Shown here in pieces: positions 8,486-16,742 of a DNA stretch of 35,146 nt. A model generated the notes under the pieces. That model had not been told where the DNA came from and searched no databases. It was given only the letters and a program-made list of their open reading frames with translations. Position 1 is the stretch's first letter. Each line of letters opens with the position of its first letter. The position numbers and the translations under genes are program-made. Source of the stretch: Verrucomicrobiota bacterium (GTDB taxonomy: Bacteria > Verrucomicrobiota > Verrucomicrobiia > Chthoniobacterales > UBA10450); assembly GCA_003218885.1 (NCBI GenBank), contig QHOV01000146.1, forward strand, positions 1 through 35,146, in the 5' to 3' direction.

Positions 8486-8869
8486 TTACGATTTCGACCC
8501 GCGCTCGATCAGTTCGATCTCGTACCCTTCTGGCGCATCGATGAAGGCAATCTTGCCGATACCACTCGGATGCGGTCCGTCGGATAACGGGTAACCCTTT
8601 GCCGCTGCCTCTTTCGCGAACTTTTCGAGGTCGTCCACTTCAAAAGCGAGGTGGGTGAGATCGGGACCGACCACTACCGGCCCGCTCTCGTCAAATTTGC
8701 AAATCTCAATTTCTTCGTCGCTGCCAGGCGCTTTTAGAAATACAAGTTGCGAACCGCGCCCGGAGGTTTGACGCCGAGTTTCCTGGAGTCCGAGAACATT
8801 CTTGTAGAAGGAAACCGTTTTCTCCAAGTCGTGTACGCGATAGCGCGTGTGCAGCAATCTCTTGACCAT
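8486..8869 (-). CDS. Glyoxalase I-like (VOC superfamily)
   Basis: A 127-residue single-module VOC protein resembling lactoylglutathione lyase. Candidate metal ligands are H7 in LLHTRYRV, the Glu in EEIEICKF, H73 in LTHLAFEV and the Glu in GYEIELIE. The block YKNVLGLQETRR is the usual substrate-side segment. Glyoxalase I converts the methylglyoxal-thiol adduct to a lactoyl-thiol. Its length matches the bacterial enzyme. No glyoxalase II gene is nearby. The gene lies 68 bases from the carboxypeptidase start on the same strand. Confidence 0.88.
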   Translation of the reverse strand: MVKRLLHTRYRVHDLEKTVSFYKNVLGLQETRRQTSGRGSQLVFLKAPGSDEEIEICKFDESGPVVVGPDLTHLAFEVDDLEKFAKEAAAKGYPLSDGPHPSGIGKIAFIDAPEGYEIELIERGSKS

Positions 8870-8917
8870 GCATTAGCTTATTCTTGCTAGAGATGGATTC
8901 AAACTCCTTGTCTGGAC

Positions 8918-8978
8918 AAAGCCGTCGAAACGGCTTTATTGCCGCGCGTCGCGGTGATCACCGGACTGAACTCCGGTG
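8918..8978. repeat. Two adjacent hairpins in intergenic region
   Basis: AAAGCCGT-CGAA-ACGGCTTT (8918-8937) is a perfect 8-base stem with a tetraloop. CACCGGA-CTGAAC-TCCGGTG (8959-8978) is a perfect 7-base stem. Together they fill most of the gap upstream of the glyoxalase gene. They have no long U tract and look more like a repeat element than a terminator. Confidence 0.55.
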
Positions 8979-9007
8979 TTAATGAGAGTCAGTAGATTCG
9001 CTTTTTT

Positions 9008-9099
9008 GTCATGTCGAGCGAAGTCGAGACATCTCTTGCTGACGTTTGACAATATCTAGAGATTTCTCGGGTTCACCGCCGGGCTTCGCTCGAAATGAC
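9008..9099. repeat. GTCAT...ATGAC inverted repeat, copy 1
   Basis: The left arm has GTCGAGCGAAGTCGAGA and the right arm CTTCGCTCGAAATGAC. Related copies are at 20021-20105 and 29363-29456. It ends 12 bases before the ATP-grasp gene, so it excludes an upstream extension of that frame and lies in its leader. Confidence 0.75.
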
Positions 9100-9111
9100 G
9101 GCCAGACAATT

Positions 9112-10077
9112 ATGAAAAAAATCGGAATTCTTTTTGGCCAAGAACACAGTTTCCCGCCGGCGTTTGTCGAGCGGGTGAACCAAAAAACCGGCGGCAAGGA
9201 AATCGCCGCGGAGTTTGTCAGGATCGACAAAGTGATCCAAGGCGAGCCGTGCGGATATGACGTGGTGATCGATCGGATCTCGCAGGACGTCCCATTCTAT
9301 CGCGCTTGGCTCAAGAATGCTGCGCTCACCGGTACCGCAGTGGTGAACAATCCCTTTTGGTGGAGCGCAGACGACAAATTTTTCAATAACGCGCTGGCCA
9401 CCAAGATTGGCGTGGCAGTTCCGCGCACAGTTTTGCTGCCATCAAACCAGCTCCCACCGGACACCAACGACAAATCATTTCGCAATCTCGGCTACCCGCT
9501 CGATTGGGAAGCGATTTTCAGTTACGTCGGCTGGCCTGCGTTTTTCAAACCGTTCAGCGGTGGCGGCTGGAAGAACGTGTATCGATTGCACAATCGCGAG
9601 GAATTTTTCCGCGCTTACAACGACACCGGACAGCTTGTGATGATGCTGCAGGAGGAAATAAAGTTCGACATGTATTTTCGCTGCTACTCAATCGATCAGC
9701 GCCATGTGCGGATCATGCCCTACGAGCCGCGGCATCCGTTTCATCAGCGTTACCAAACCGAATGGCATGCTCCGAAGGAGATTCTGCAAAGAGTCGAGGA
9801 GGGCGTGCTCCGATTAAATCAATTTCTCGGCTACGATCTGAACACCGTGGAATTTGCCATTCGCGACGGTGTGCCGGTCGCGATCGACTTTTGCAATCCC
9901 GCGCCCGATTGCGAAGCGGCGTGGATCGGTCAGGCCAATTTTGAATGGGTCGTCGAAGCAATTTCGGAAATGGCAATTCGCAAAGCGCGCGAGCACGTCC
10001 CCGGCCGCGACAACTTAAGCTGGGGCAAATTGCTTCAAGCCGCAGTGACAAAGCGCCCGCTCAGCGACCTCGCGTAA
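9112..10077 (+). CDS. ATP-grasp ligase, glutathione synthase/RimK-like
   Basis: The 321-residue product starts MKKIGILFGQEHSF at the ATG at 9112; earlier starts would be encoded by repeat DNA. The middle has KFFNNALATKIGVAVPRT, then PAFFKPFSGGGWKNV with the ATP-contacting Lys and glycine-rich loop. The C-terminal VEFAIRDG with VAIDFCNPAPD supplies the Glu, Asp and Asn metal ligands typical of ATP-grasp enzymes. Such enzymes join a carboxylate to an amine via an acyl phosphate. The next gene encodes a GCS2-type carboxylate-amine ligase, so the pair probably makes a small peptide or peptide tag. The substrates cannot be told from sequence. Confidence 0.85.
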   Translation: MKKIGILFGQEHSFPPAFVERVNQKTGGKEIAAEFVRIDKVIQGEPCGYDVVIDRISQDVPFYRAWLKNAALTGTAVVNNPFWWSADDKFFNNALATKIGVAVPRTVLLPSNQLPPDTNDKSFRNLGYPLDWEAIFSYVGWPAFFKPFSGGGWKNVYRLHNREEFFRAYNDTGQLVMMLQEEIKFDMYFRCYSIDQRHVRIMPYEPRHPFHQRYQTEWHAPKEILQRVEEGVLRLNQFLGYDLNTVEFAIRDGVPVAIDFCNPAPDCEAAWIGQANFEWVVEAISEMAIRKAREHVPGRDNLSWGKLLQAAVTKRPLSDLA

Positions 10078-10084
10078 TATCTTC

Positions 10085-10171
10085 CACAGATTGCGCAGAT
10101 TTTCGCAGATTGAAGGCAGAAGCAGTTTCGGGCTTCCCAAAATAATCTGTGTAAATCTGCGAAATCTGCGG
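10085..10171. repeat. Inverted repeat with CAGATT/AATCTG arms
   Basis: Left arm at 10085-10111, CACAGATTGCGCAGATTTTC and following bases. Right arm at 10144-10171, AATCTGTGTAAATCTGCG and following bases. The arms are imperfect reverse complements. The element fills the 114-base gap between the ATP-grasp and GCS2 genes. Confidence 0.7.
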
Positions 10172-10191
10172 ATGTTTTTCTTCCGCTGTTC

Positions 10192-11319
10192 ATGAAAGGG
10201 CACACGTTTACTCTCGGTATCGAGGAGGAATTCGCGATCATCGATCCGGAGACCCGCGAGCTGCGCTCGCACATTCAGGAAATCCTCGAGGGCGGCAAGG
10301 TCGTGCTGAAAGAGCAGATCAAACCGGAGATGCATCAGTCGGTGGTGGAGCTCGGCACGGAGGTTTGCAATTCCATCGGACACGCGCGCACGCACGTGAT
10401 TGACTTACGCAGCAGGCTGGCCGAACTCGCGGGCAAGGCAGGGCTCAAAATCGCGTCGGTTGGCACACACCCGTTTTCGCATTGGCGCGACCAGCACATC
10501 ACCGAAGGCGAACGTTACAAACAGATCATTGAAGACATGCAGTTGCTCGCGCGCGCGAATCTCATTTTTGGTTTGCACGTGCACGTGGGCATTCCCAATC
10601 GCGAAATGGCCATCCACGTGATGAATCAGGCGCGCTATTTCTTACCGCACATTTACGCGCTCTCGGTCAATTCGCCTTTTTGGGTCGGACACGACACCGG
10701 CTTGAAAGGTTACCGCTTAAAAGTGTTTGAGCGCTTTCCGCGCACGGGCATTCCCGACGCGTTCGAATCGCTTTCCGAGTATGAAGATTACTGCAAGCTG
10801 CTCGTGAAAACCGGCTGCATCGATAACCCGAAAAAAATTTGGTGGGACATTCGGCTGCATCCGTTCTTCGACACATTGGAGGTGCGCGTGTGCGACGCCC
10901 AAACTCGCGTGGACGACACGGTCGCAATCGCGGCGCTGATCCAAGCTGTCATCGCGAAGCTATTCAAATTGCTGCGGCAAAACATCACCTTCCGGATTTA
11001 CCGGCGCCGACTCCTGGATGAGAACCGGTGGCGGGCGGCGCGCTATGGGATCGATGGGAAACTGATCGATTTCGGCAGGGAAACGGAAGTGGACGAACGC
11101 AGTCTGCTGAACGAATTGCTGGAGTTCGTGGCCAGCGAGGTGGACGAGTTCGGCACGCAGCGCGAGATGGCGCACATCGAACGGATCATGAGCGAAGGCA
11201 CAGGCGCGGACCGACAATTAGCGATATGGAAACAGACCCAAGAAATGAAAGCCGTGGTCGATCATATCGTGACGGAAACGTATGAAGGTTTGCGTATTGC
11301 CGCGGCGCACCTCACCTGA
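10192..11319 (+). CDS. GCS2-family carboxylate-amine ligase (YbdK-like)
   Basis: A 375-residue member of the glutamate-cysteine ligase family 2. GIEEEF near residue 9 carries the metal-binding glutamates, GLHVHVG the conserved His pair, and VRVCDAQTRVDD the late conserved block. Length and motif order match E. coli YbdK, which has weak gamma-glutamylcysteine synthetase activity. The ATP-grasp gene lies just upstream on the same strand. The family's ATP-dependent formation of a carboxylate-amine bond, followed by the second ligase, suggests a two-step peptide-type product. Genuine glutathione synthesis is possible but not shown. Confidence 0.9.
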   Translation: MKGHTFTLGIEEEFAIIDPETRELRSHIQEILEGGKVVLKEQIKPEMHQSVVELGTEVCNSIGHARTHVIDLRSRLAELAGKAGLKIASVGTHPFSHWRDQHITEGERYKQIIEDMQLLARANLIFGLHVHVGIPNREMAIHVMNQARYFLPHIYALSVNSPFWVGHDTGLKGYRLKVFERFPRTGIPDAFESLSEYEDYCKLLVKTGCIDNPKKIWWDIRLHPFFDTLEVRVCDAQTRVDDTVAIAALIQAVIAKLFKLLRQNITFRIYRRRLLDENRWRAARYGIDGKLIDFGRETEVDERSLLNELLEFVASEVDEFGTQREMAHIERIMSEGTGADRQLAIWKQTQEMKAVVDHIVTETYEGLRIAAAHLT

Positions 11320-11332
11320 TCTGTTTTCGTAA

Positions 11333-11485
11333 TCAGCAAAGGTTTACTCCGATGAATCGTCGGCGGTTGCAGTTCAACTTTCTGTGTCCTCGCGACCAAA
11401 TATCAAAGTAACCGTCAGGCCCAAGCTTCGCCAGAATTTCGGCAATGGTGAAACTAGAGGATCCAGCGAGATCTGACGTCGGCAT
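11333..11485 (-). CDS. Possible 50-residue small protein
   Basis: An open frame starts at ATG 11485 with MPTSDLAGSSSFTIAEILAK (the first 20 residues) and ends with a TGA at 11333-11335. A good ribosome binding site, GAGGAG, sits 6 bases before the ATG. I recognise no domain. The frame lies between the GCS2 gene and the secreted protein gene, in a 286-base stretch that otherwise shows no gene. It could be a real small protein or a chance frame. Confidence 0.35.
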   Translation of the reverse strand: MPTSDLAGSSSFTIAEILAKLGPDGYFDIWSRGHRKLNCNRRRFIGVNLC

Positions 11486-11605
11486 AACAACTCCTCAGCT
11501 CGATTTGTAGGAGGATGTGATAACTTGTCGCGTCGCCCGACGCTAGAAAAAGGCCGGCGGCCGAGATCGCGAAGGGCGGCGTTCACGGCGATCAGACTGG
11601 ACAGC

Positions 11606-12127
11606 CTACAGCGCTTTGTAGTCAACACTGATGGTGCGGTAAACGAGATTGTCATGTTGCGCGGAGAAATAAAAAAGCTCGAGCATCGTCGTGCCGACCA
11701 TCCACTGATAACCGACCAGCGTTTGAACCACGTCCGTGTCGTTGTCGCGAGAACGTGAAACCAGTTTTCCCGTTCCGTACTTTTCATCGAAGTATTTGCG
11801 AATTTCTCCCATGCGCTGGTTGTAACGTTCGATCGACCAGTCCGGGTATTCGTATTGTAGCTCTATGGCGACAAGCGATCTCTGTTTGAAAGTGAACACA
11901 GTGCGCTTTAATCCAGGATGAACAAGGCCTTCCACAGTCCAGACTTCACGGCTTTGTTTCTTTTCCCGCGAGGTAATTTTGGCTTTCGCGCCGTGCAGCA
12001 CGTCCTCCACACGCCGCACCGAGTCGTTCCAACGAAAGCCGAACGGCGGCACCAACTCATCAAGCGGAAATGCGTAGGGCGCTGAAAGAAGAAAAGCGAT
12101 CAGGCCGGACAGAAGAATTCGGCGCAT
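11606..12127 (-). CDS. Secreted protein of unknown function
   Basis: The 173-residue product begins MRRILLSGLIAFLLSAPYAF, a clear signal peptide. The mature part is mixed charged and aromatic, with LVPPFGFRWNDSVRRVEDVL near its start, a long central segment around YPDWSIERYNQRM, and FDEKYGTGK. I recognise no enzyme motif. A longer frame extends to 12268, but starting there would bury the signal peptide. It is divergent from dnaA across the candidate origin. It is likely periplasmic. Confidence 0.72.
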   Translation of the reverse strand: MRRILLSGLIAFLLSAPYAFPLDELVPPFGFRWNDSVRRVEDVLHGAKAKITSREKKQSREVWTVEGLVHPGLKRTVFTFKQRSLVAIELQYEYPDWSIERYNQRMGEIRKYFDEKYGTGKLVSRSRDNDTDVVQTLVGYQWMVGTTMLELFYFSAQHDNLVYRTISVDYKAL

Positions 12128-12359
12128 TCCCGGCCGATTCGAATTTTTGACACACTTCTCTCGCCAGCTCGTCATTTCCGCGCGGATTGGCTGCATTTTT
12201 GATTCGCCGAGCGATCCCTCTGGCACTCTGCGGGGCGGAAAATTGCGCGTGCCGACCGTTTCGGTCAACTCAGGAGTGCCGCGCAGACTGCGACCAGCCC
12301 GACTATTTTGCGGCGATTACTGGTTGATGCGCGGCCAGCCGTCGCGGCGAAATCGGCCC

Positions 12360-12811
12360 GAACAATTATTCTTTTTGTTTTTCCTCGGACACGCGCGTTT
12401 CCTTTTTCTAGTCAAGAAAATTTTTCTCGCCGATGAAAAATAAATTGAATTTTTTTCTTGTCGATTTTGAAACCGGTTTCTACTCTCAAGCCCGCTGGCG
12501 AGGACGGGAACAAAGCGCATGTGAATAAGTTGTGAAAATCTTTGAGAAACTTTTGGCAGCGAGAATGAACAATACCGGCAGTTCCCCGAATGAACGATCG
12601 ACTACGTGTGCGCGGCAGGCTGCAGCAAGACTGACGTTGAAGTGCGCGTCTGTTTGTTTTCCCTCGTATTTACGCGCCTTTGGCATTTTTTTTTGGCAGT
12701 TTCACGGTAGATCACACTGGAGAATAGCTCCGTCTTCTGGCGATTTTTCCGAGCGATTACCTACGCTACCAGCCACTGTGGCATTTGTGTAACACTGTTA
12801 ACAAGTCTGCT
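12360..12811. other. Candidate replication origin (oriC) upstream of dnaA
   Basis: The 684-base gap 12128-12811 holds no convincing gene. Its part at about 12361-12475 is markedly AT-rich with runs of T and A, fit for duplex unwinding. DnaA-box-like sites follow: TGTGAATAA at 12520-12528 is a perfect match to the reverse of TTWTNCACA. TGTGAAAAT at 12531-12539 and TGTGTAACA at 12786-12794 each have one mismatch. Together with dnaA-dnaN directly after, this makes oriC plausible. Only a few boxes are seen, so an autoregulated dnaA promoter alone would also explain them. Confidence 0.45.
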
Positions 12812-14170
12812 ATGGACAAGAAATGTGCGCAGCTGTGGCAGCGGTTATCGGCTGCGCTCAAGCCGCAGATTAGCGCCGATAGTTTCAAGCGCTGGTTTTC
12901 TGCCGTGGAGTTGGTCGAGGCCAAAGATAAATCGCTCACTCTTGCTGTTCCAAATAACATCTACCAGTTTTGGATCGAAAGTAATTATATGCCGGCGTTG
13001 CAGGCGGCGATCATCACTACATTTGGCACTCCGCGCTCTATAAGGTTTTGCTCGCCGTCAGGACCTGGCCCCCAAACTCTGGAGGATCCGGCCCCGTTAA
13101 AAGAAGTTTTGCCTGAGTCAATCCGTGTCACAAAGCCAGGCGCAACCGTGCCCGGACTCAATCCACGGAACACATTTGAATCTTTCGTAGTCGGCCCGAA
13201 CAACGAAATTGCGCATGCCGCAAGTCTTGCCGTCGCGCAGGCGCCGGCGCGCACCTATAACCCGCTGTTCGTTTACGGCGGTGTCGGTCTTGGCAAGACC
13301 CATCTGATGCAGGCGATTGGTCAGTACGTCTGGACGAAGAAGAAAAATATGAAGGTGCTATACGTCTCGAGTGAACTTTTCATCAACGAGTTCATCGATG
13401 CGATCCAGCACAGCAATCTGGTCAAATTCCGGAAGCGTTATCGGCAGGCTGATCTTCTTTTAATTGACGATATCCAGTTCCTCGGAGGCAAGGAGCGCTC
13501 GCAGGAGGAATTCTTTCACACATTCAACACACTTTTTGACGGGCATAAACAGATCGTCCTCTCCAGCGACCGGCCCCCTTCGGAGATTGCGAACCTGGAG
13601 CACCGCCTGGTTTCGCGGTTTGAATGGGGACTTACCGCCGAGCTTCAGCCGCCAGACATTGAGACCCGGTTGGCGATCCTGCGAAAAAAGGCGCACGGGA
13701 TGCAGATCAAATTGCACGACGAAGTTTTCCAATTCCTCGCCAGCCGCATTCGCACAAACGTGCGCCGCCTGGAGGGCGCGCTGATGCGCGTGGCCTCTTT
13801 CGCGTCACTCAGCGGCAAGGAACTCACGCAGGAAGCTATCGAGCATTTACTGAAAGATATTTTGCAGGAGGAAGGGCGCCACTCCATCACGATTGAACAA
13901 ATTCAGCGGCGCGTCGCTGAGCATTTTGACGTGCGTATCGCCGACATGACAAGCAAGCGGCGCCCGGCCAGTATCGCCTTTCCGCGACAGGTGGCGATGT
14001 TTCTGGCGCGCGAGCTCACCAAGTCGTCTTTGAATGAAATTGGAGACGCATTCGGCGGGCGCGACCACGGCACCGTGCTACACGCGTGCAAACTGGTAAA
14101 GAAACGGATGGCCGAGCAAGATAACATTCGCCAGACGATATCATTCATTGACAGTTCGCTTCAAAGGTAG
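12812..14170 (+). CDS. dnaA: Chromosomal replication initiator DnaA
   Basis: DnaA binds DnaA boxes at the origin and opens the duplex. The 452-residue product has domain I (about 1-80), a variable linker, the AAA+ module with Walker A GGVGLGKTH (156-164) and Walker B LLLIDD (215-220), and domain IV with the box-binding signature RDHGTVLHA (417-425). The ATG at 12812 is used; a TTG at 12785 is possible. The stretch upstream has DnaA-box-like sites, suggesting autoregulation. dnaN follows after 116 bases. recF and gyrB, which often follow dnaN, are not present in this window. Confidence 0.97.
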   Translation: MDKKCAQLWQRLSAALKPQISADSFKRWFSAVELVEAKDKSLTLAVPNNIYQFWIESNYMPALQAAIITTFGTPRSIRFCSPSGPGPQTLEDPAPLKEVLPESIRVTKPGATVPGLNPRNTFESFVVGPNNEIAHAASLAVAQAPARTYNPLFVYGGVGLGKTHLMQAIGQYVWTKKKNMKVLYVSSELFINEFIDAIQHSNLVKFRKRYRQADLLLIDDIQFLGGKERSQEEFFHTFNTLFDGHKQIVLSSDRPPSEIANLEHRLVSRFEWGLTAELQPPDIETRLAILRKKAHGMQIKLHDEVFQFLASRIRTNVRRLEGALMRVASFASLSGKELTQEAIEHLLKDILQEEGRHSITIEQIQRRVAEHFDVRIADMTSKRRPASIAFPRQVAMFLARELTKSSLNEIGDAFGGRDHGTVLHACKLVKKRMAEQDNIRQTISFIDSSLQR

Positions 14171-14189
14171 GGACGGTTCACACGAACCG

Positions 14190-14213
14190 CGCGGGCGATT
14201 GAGGTCAATCGCC
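14190..14213. repeat. Perfect palindrome after dnaA (GGGCGATTGA)
   Basis: GGGCGATTGA-GG-TCAATCGCCC is a perfect 10-base stem starting about 20 bases after the dnaA stop; the boundaries are accurate to a base or two. The preceding bases GGTT..GAACC add a small stem. The same palindrome with a CC centre overlaps the end of the flavoprotein gene at about 17869-17890. It could act as a transcription terminator or an mRNA-stabilising hairpin, but there is no U tract. Confidence 0.6.
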
Positions 14214-14286
14214 CCTACCTCAAGCATCTTGAGATTGCGGTTGCCGAATAAAATCCAAGGCGTTACATCTTAAGCGCCTGTTCATC

Positions 14287-15384
14287 ATGAAATTTAGCGT
14301 TACAAAAGAAAAACTGCTCGAAGGTCTGCAACAAGTTCAAAACGTGGTCAGCACCCGCACCACTCTTCCGATCCTTTCCAACGTTTTGCTGCAGGCGGAC
14401 AAGGATGAAATTCATCTCACAACGACCGATCTCGATGTCGGCGTGCGCGGCAGTTGCGAAGCGCACGTGGACAAAGCAGGAGCGACTACTCTCCCCGCGC
14501 GCCGTCTTTTCAATATCGTTCGCGAACTCCCTTCGAGCGAAATTCAGGTCGATGTCGATGGAAAGAATGCGGCTTCCATCCGGAGCGGTCAAAGCTTCTT
14601 CAAAATTCTTGGGTTGCCGGAGGATGAATTTCCCCCGCTGCCGAAATTCGAGGACGCGAAGGTGGTCACCATTCGGCAGAAAGATTTGCGCGATGGTCTG
14701 CGCAAGACTTCCTATGCCATATCTACCGACGAGACCCGTTACGTGCTCAACGGGGTTCTGTTCAGTTTCAAAGACAACAAACTTACGCTGGTCGCAACGG
14801 ATGGGCGCCGGCTAGCTATGATGGAAATCGAACTGGAATTTCCTCGTAGCCACGAAGCGGACCTGATTATTCCGACCAAAGCCGTGACTGAATTGCAACG
14901 CCTGCTGACGGATGACGGCGAAGTCAAGGTGAGCATGGGTGGCGGTCAGATCGCATTCGATCTCAACAAGACGCTGCTCGTGTCAAAGTTGATCGAGGGC
15001 AATTATCCAAATTATCGCCAGGTGATCCCGGGCGAAGCAAAGGAACGAATAAAACTCGAACGCGAAATGTTTCTCAATTCACTGCGGCGCGTTTCGCTGC
15101 TGGCCAGCGACAAATCGCACTCGATCAAACTCAATTTCAGCAAGAACAACATCGATATCACTGCAAACACGCCGGAGGTGGGCGAAGCGAAGGAATCAAT
15201 CGCGGTCGCTTATAAGGGTCGCGAGTTTTCCATCGCTTTTAATCCAGAGTTCCTCATGGCGCCTTTGCGCGCACTGACCGAGGACGAAGTATTTCTCGAT
15301 CTCATCGACGAGATGAGCCCGGGAGTTTTGAAGATTCAGACGCCGTTTCTCTATGTGCTGATGCCGATGCGCATCAGCTCCTGA
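14287..15384 (+). CDS. dnaN: DNA polymerase III beta sliding clamp
   Basis: The 365-residue product has normal clamp length and three repeated domains. The start MKFSVTKEKLLEGLQQVQNV, then RTTLPILSNVLLQ, is classic. Later landmarks are TDLDVGVRG, ATDGRRLAM and IEGNYPNYRQVIP. The C-terminal FLYVLMPMRISS is the usual end of the protein-binding pocket. The ring clamps DNA and tethers the polymerase and other replication proteins. It lies in the dnaA-dnaN order. Confidence 0.97.
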   Translation: MKFSVTKEKLLEGLQQVQNVVSTRTTLPILSNVLLQADKDEIHLTTTDLDVGVRGSCEAHVDKAGATTLPARRLFNIVRELPSSEIQVDVDGKNAASIRSGQSFFKILGLPEDEFPPLPKFEDAKVVTIRQKDLRDGLRKTSYAISTDETRYVLNGVLFSFKDNKLTLVATDGRRLAMMEIELEFPRSHEADLIIPTKAVTELQRLLTDDGEVKVSMGGGQIAFDLNKTLLVSKLIEGNYPNYRQVIPGEAKERIKLEREMFLNSLRRVSLLASDKSHSIKLNFSKNNIDITANTPEVGEAKESIAVAYKGREFSIAFNPEFLMAPLRALTEDEVFLDLIDEMSPGVLKIQTPFLYVLMPMRISS

Positions 15385-15401
15385 GCAATTTTCGAAAGTG
15401 T

Positions 15402-15482
15402 TGTAAGCCACCGGCCTGTGGCCGGTCAACCCAGGCGTTGCTTTTCACATTAAGGAAGACGGCCCACGGGGCCGTGGCTACA
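15402..15482. repeat. TGTAGC-type inverted repeat
   Basis: It starts TGTAAGCCACCGGCC and ends CGGGGCCGTGGCTACA. It contains small internal stems (CCGGCCTGTGGCCGG and GGCCCACGGGGCC). It lies between dnaN and the convergent protease gene. Confidence 0.72.
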
Positions 15483-15503
15483 GCGGACACCACTTAGACT
15501 GGC

Positions 15504-16586
15504 TTACAAAACCCGCCGCCGCGGCATCGCCGATTGAATCATCATCAGTTCGGTCACGTTCTCTGGAGTGAGCAAGCCGACCAAGCGCTTCATCCGATCA
15601 AGCACTGGCACCGCCGGACAATTGCATTCCTGCATAATGCGAAATGCGTCTTCAAAGCGTGTGCCCGTTGTCACCGTGGGAATATCGCGCCGCATCACGT
15701 GGCCCACGCGCAGGTCGGGATCGTTCTTGCGCAAGGCGGCGATGAGATCGTGACGCGTCAACAAACCGGCGACGCCGCCCGTTTCATCCACGACTGGAAA
15801 ATCGTGCTGCGAAGTCGCAAGCAACGCGTCCACTGCTTCCTGCAGACTGGCGTTTTCAGAGAGCGTGCGGAATTCGCGCACCATTGCGCTCGAAACAGGA
15901 AACCGGCGGGCGACATCTTTCATCTGCGCCAGGGCCGCTTCTTGCGACGCGCCGATATAAACAAAAAGCGCGATGAAAATCAGGAACGGATTCCAGAGCA
16001 GTCCGAGGAAGCCAAAGACGAACGCAAAACCCTGGCCGACCGTCGCGGCGACTTGCGTAGCGCGCGCATAACTCATCCGCGTGGCGAGTAGCGCTCGCAA
16101 CACCCGCCCGCCATCCATCGGAAATGCTGGCAGCAAATTAAAAAGAACCAGCATGATGTTGATGGTCAGCAACTGCGCGATGAGACCGCCGCCTTCGACT
16201 GTTGCGGGGTTAAGCAGGGCTTGCGATCCGCCAGCCACAAACAAACCAAGCGCGATCACCACATTCACCAGCGGCCCGGCCACCGCGATAATTAATTCCT
16301 GCACCGGCTCCTCCGGCATGCGTTCGAGTCGCGCCACTCCGCCAATAGGCAGCAACGTGATATCGGGTGTATTAATGCCGAAAGCCTTCGCCGCGAACGC
16401 GTGCCCGAATTCGTGCAGCACCACGCAAAGAAAAAGCAGCAGAACAAATATGACTCGGCTCGCCGCCACGGCGGAACCGCCTTGCGCATAATAGCCGAAG
16501 GCCAGCCAAGCAATCAGCAGCAAGAAGGTGATGTGAATCCGCAATTGAATACCGGCGATGCGGAAGATTGGGAGAGACCAGCTCAT
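15504..16586 (-). CDS. Site-2 protease family zinc metalloprotease with two CBS domains
   Basis: This membrane protease cleaves substrates within the membrane. The zinc site HEFGH is at residues 58-62, and the third ligand lies in NLLPAFPMDGG (150-160). Hydrophobic segments at about 15-35, 45-60, 98-120, 135-155 and 190-210 fit the S2P core. Residues about 240-350 carry two CBS domains (for example FPVVDETGGVAGLLT and CPAVPVLDRMKRLVGLL), which sense adenine nucleotides in other proteins. This matches the Rip-like class with CBS tails. No sigma-factor or anti-sigma gene is next to it, so the substrate is unknown. Confidence 0.92.
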   Translation of the reverse strand: MSWSLPIFRIAGIQLRIHITFLLLIAWLAFGYYAQGGSAVAASRVIFVLLLFLCVVLHEFGHAFAAKAFGINTPDITLLPIGGVARLERMPEEPVQELIIAVAGPLVNVVIALGLFVAGGSQALLNPATVEGGGLIAQLLTINIMLVLFNLLPAFPMDGGRVLRALLATRMSYARATQVAATVGQGFAFVFGFLGLLWNPFLIFIALFVYIGASQEAALAQMKDVARRFPVSSAMVREFRTLSENASLQEAVDALLATSQHDFPVVDETGGVAGLLTRHDLIAALRKNDPDLRVGHVMRRDIPTVTTGTRFEDAFRIMQECNCPAVPVLDRMKRLVGLLTPENVTELMMIQSAMPRRRVL

Positions 16587-16654
16587 CTAAGTCAATTTGC
16601 TCTGGTATTGAATCGCGCGCCAGCGGTGTCGAAGCCGGACTGGAAAACGATTTT

Positions 16655-16730
16655 GAACAGAAGATAACTAAGAAAACAAAGAGTCCGCATTCGAAAAGAT
16701 AAATCTTCGTGGTCTTCGTTACTTCTGTTC
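16655..16730. repeat. Inverted repeat with GAACAGAAG/CTTCTGTTC ends
   Basis: The left arm GAACAGAAGATAAC and the right arm GTTACTTCTGTTC are near-perfect reverse complements, with AAGA-rich and TCTT-rich inner parts. It lies between the divergent protease and flavoprotein genes and ends 12 bases before the latter's ATG. Confidence 0.65.
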
Positions 16731-16742
16731 AATTTGCGTGCG

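Noticed and set aside
12128-12811. rpmH or another small gene upstream of dnaA
   Set aside because: No frame in either direction resembles L34 or another known protein; the region is best read as noncoding.
15534-16091. A 185-residue plus-strand frame under the protease gene
   Set aside because: Shadow of the HEFGH/CBS protease coding sequence, with a low-complexity, motif-free translation.
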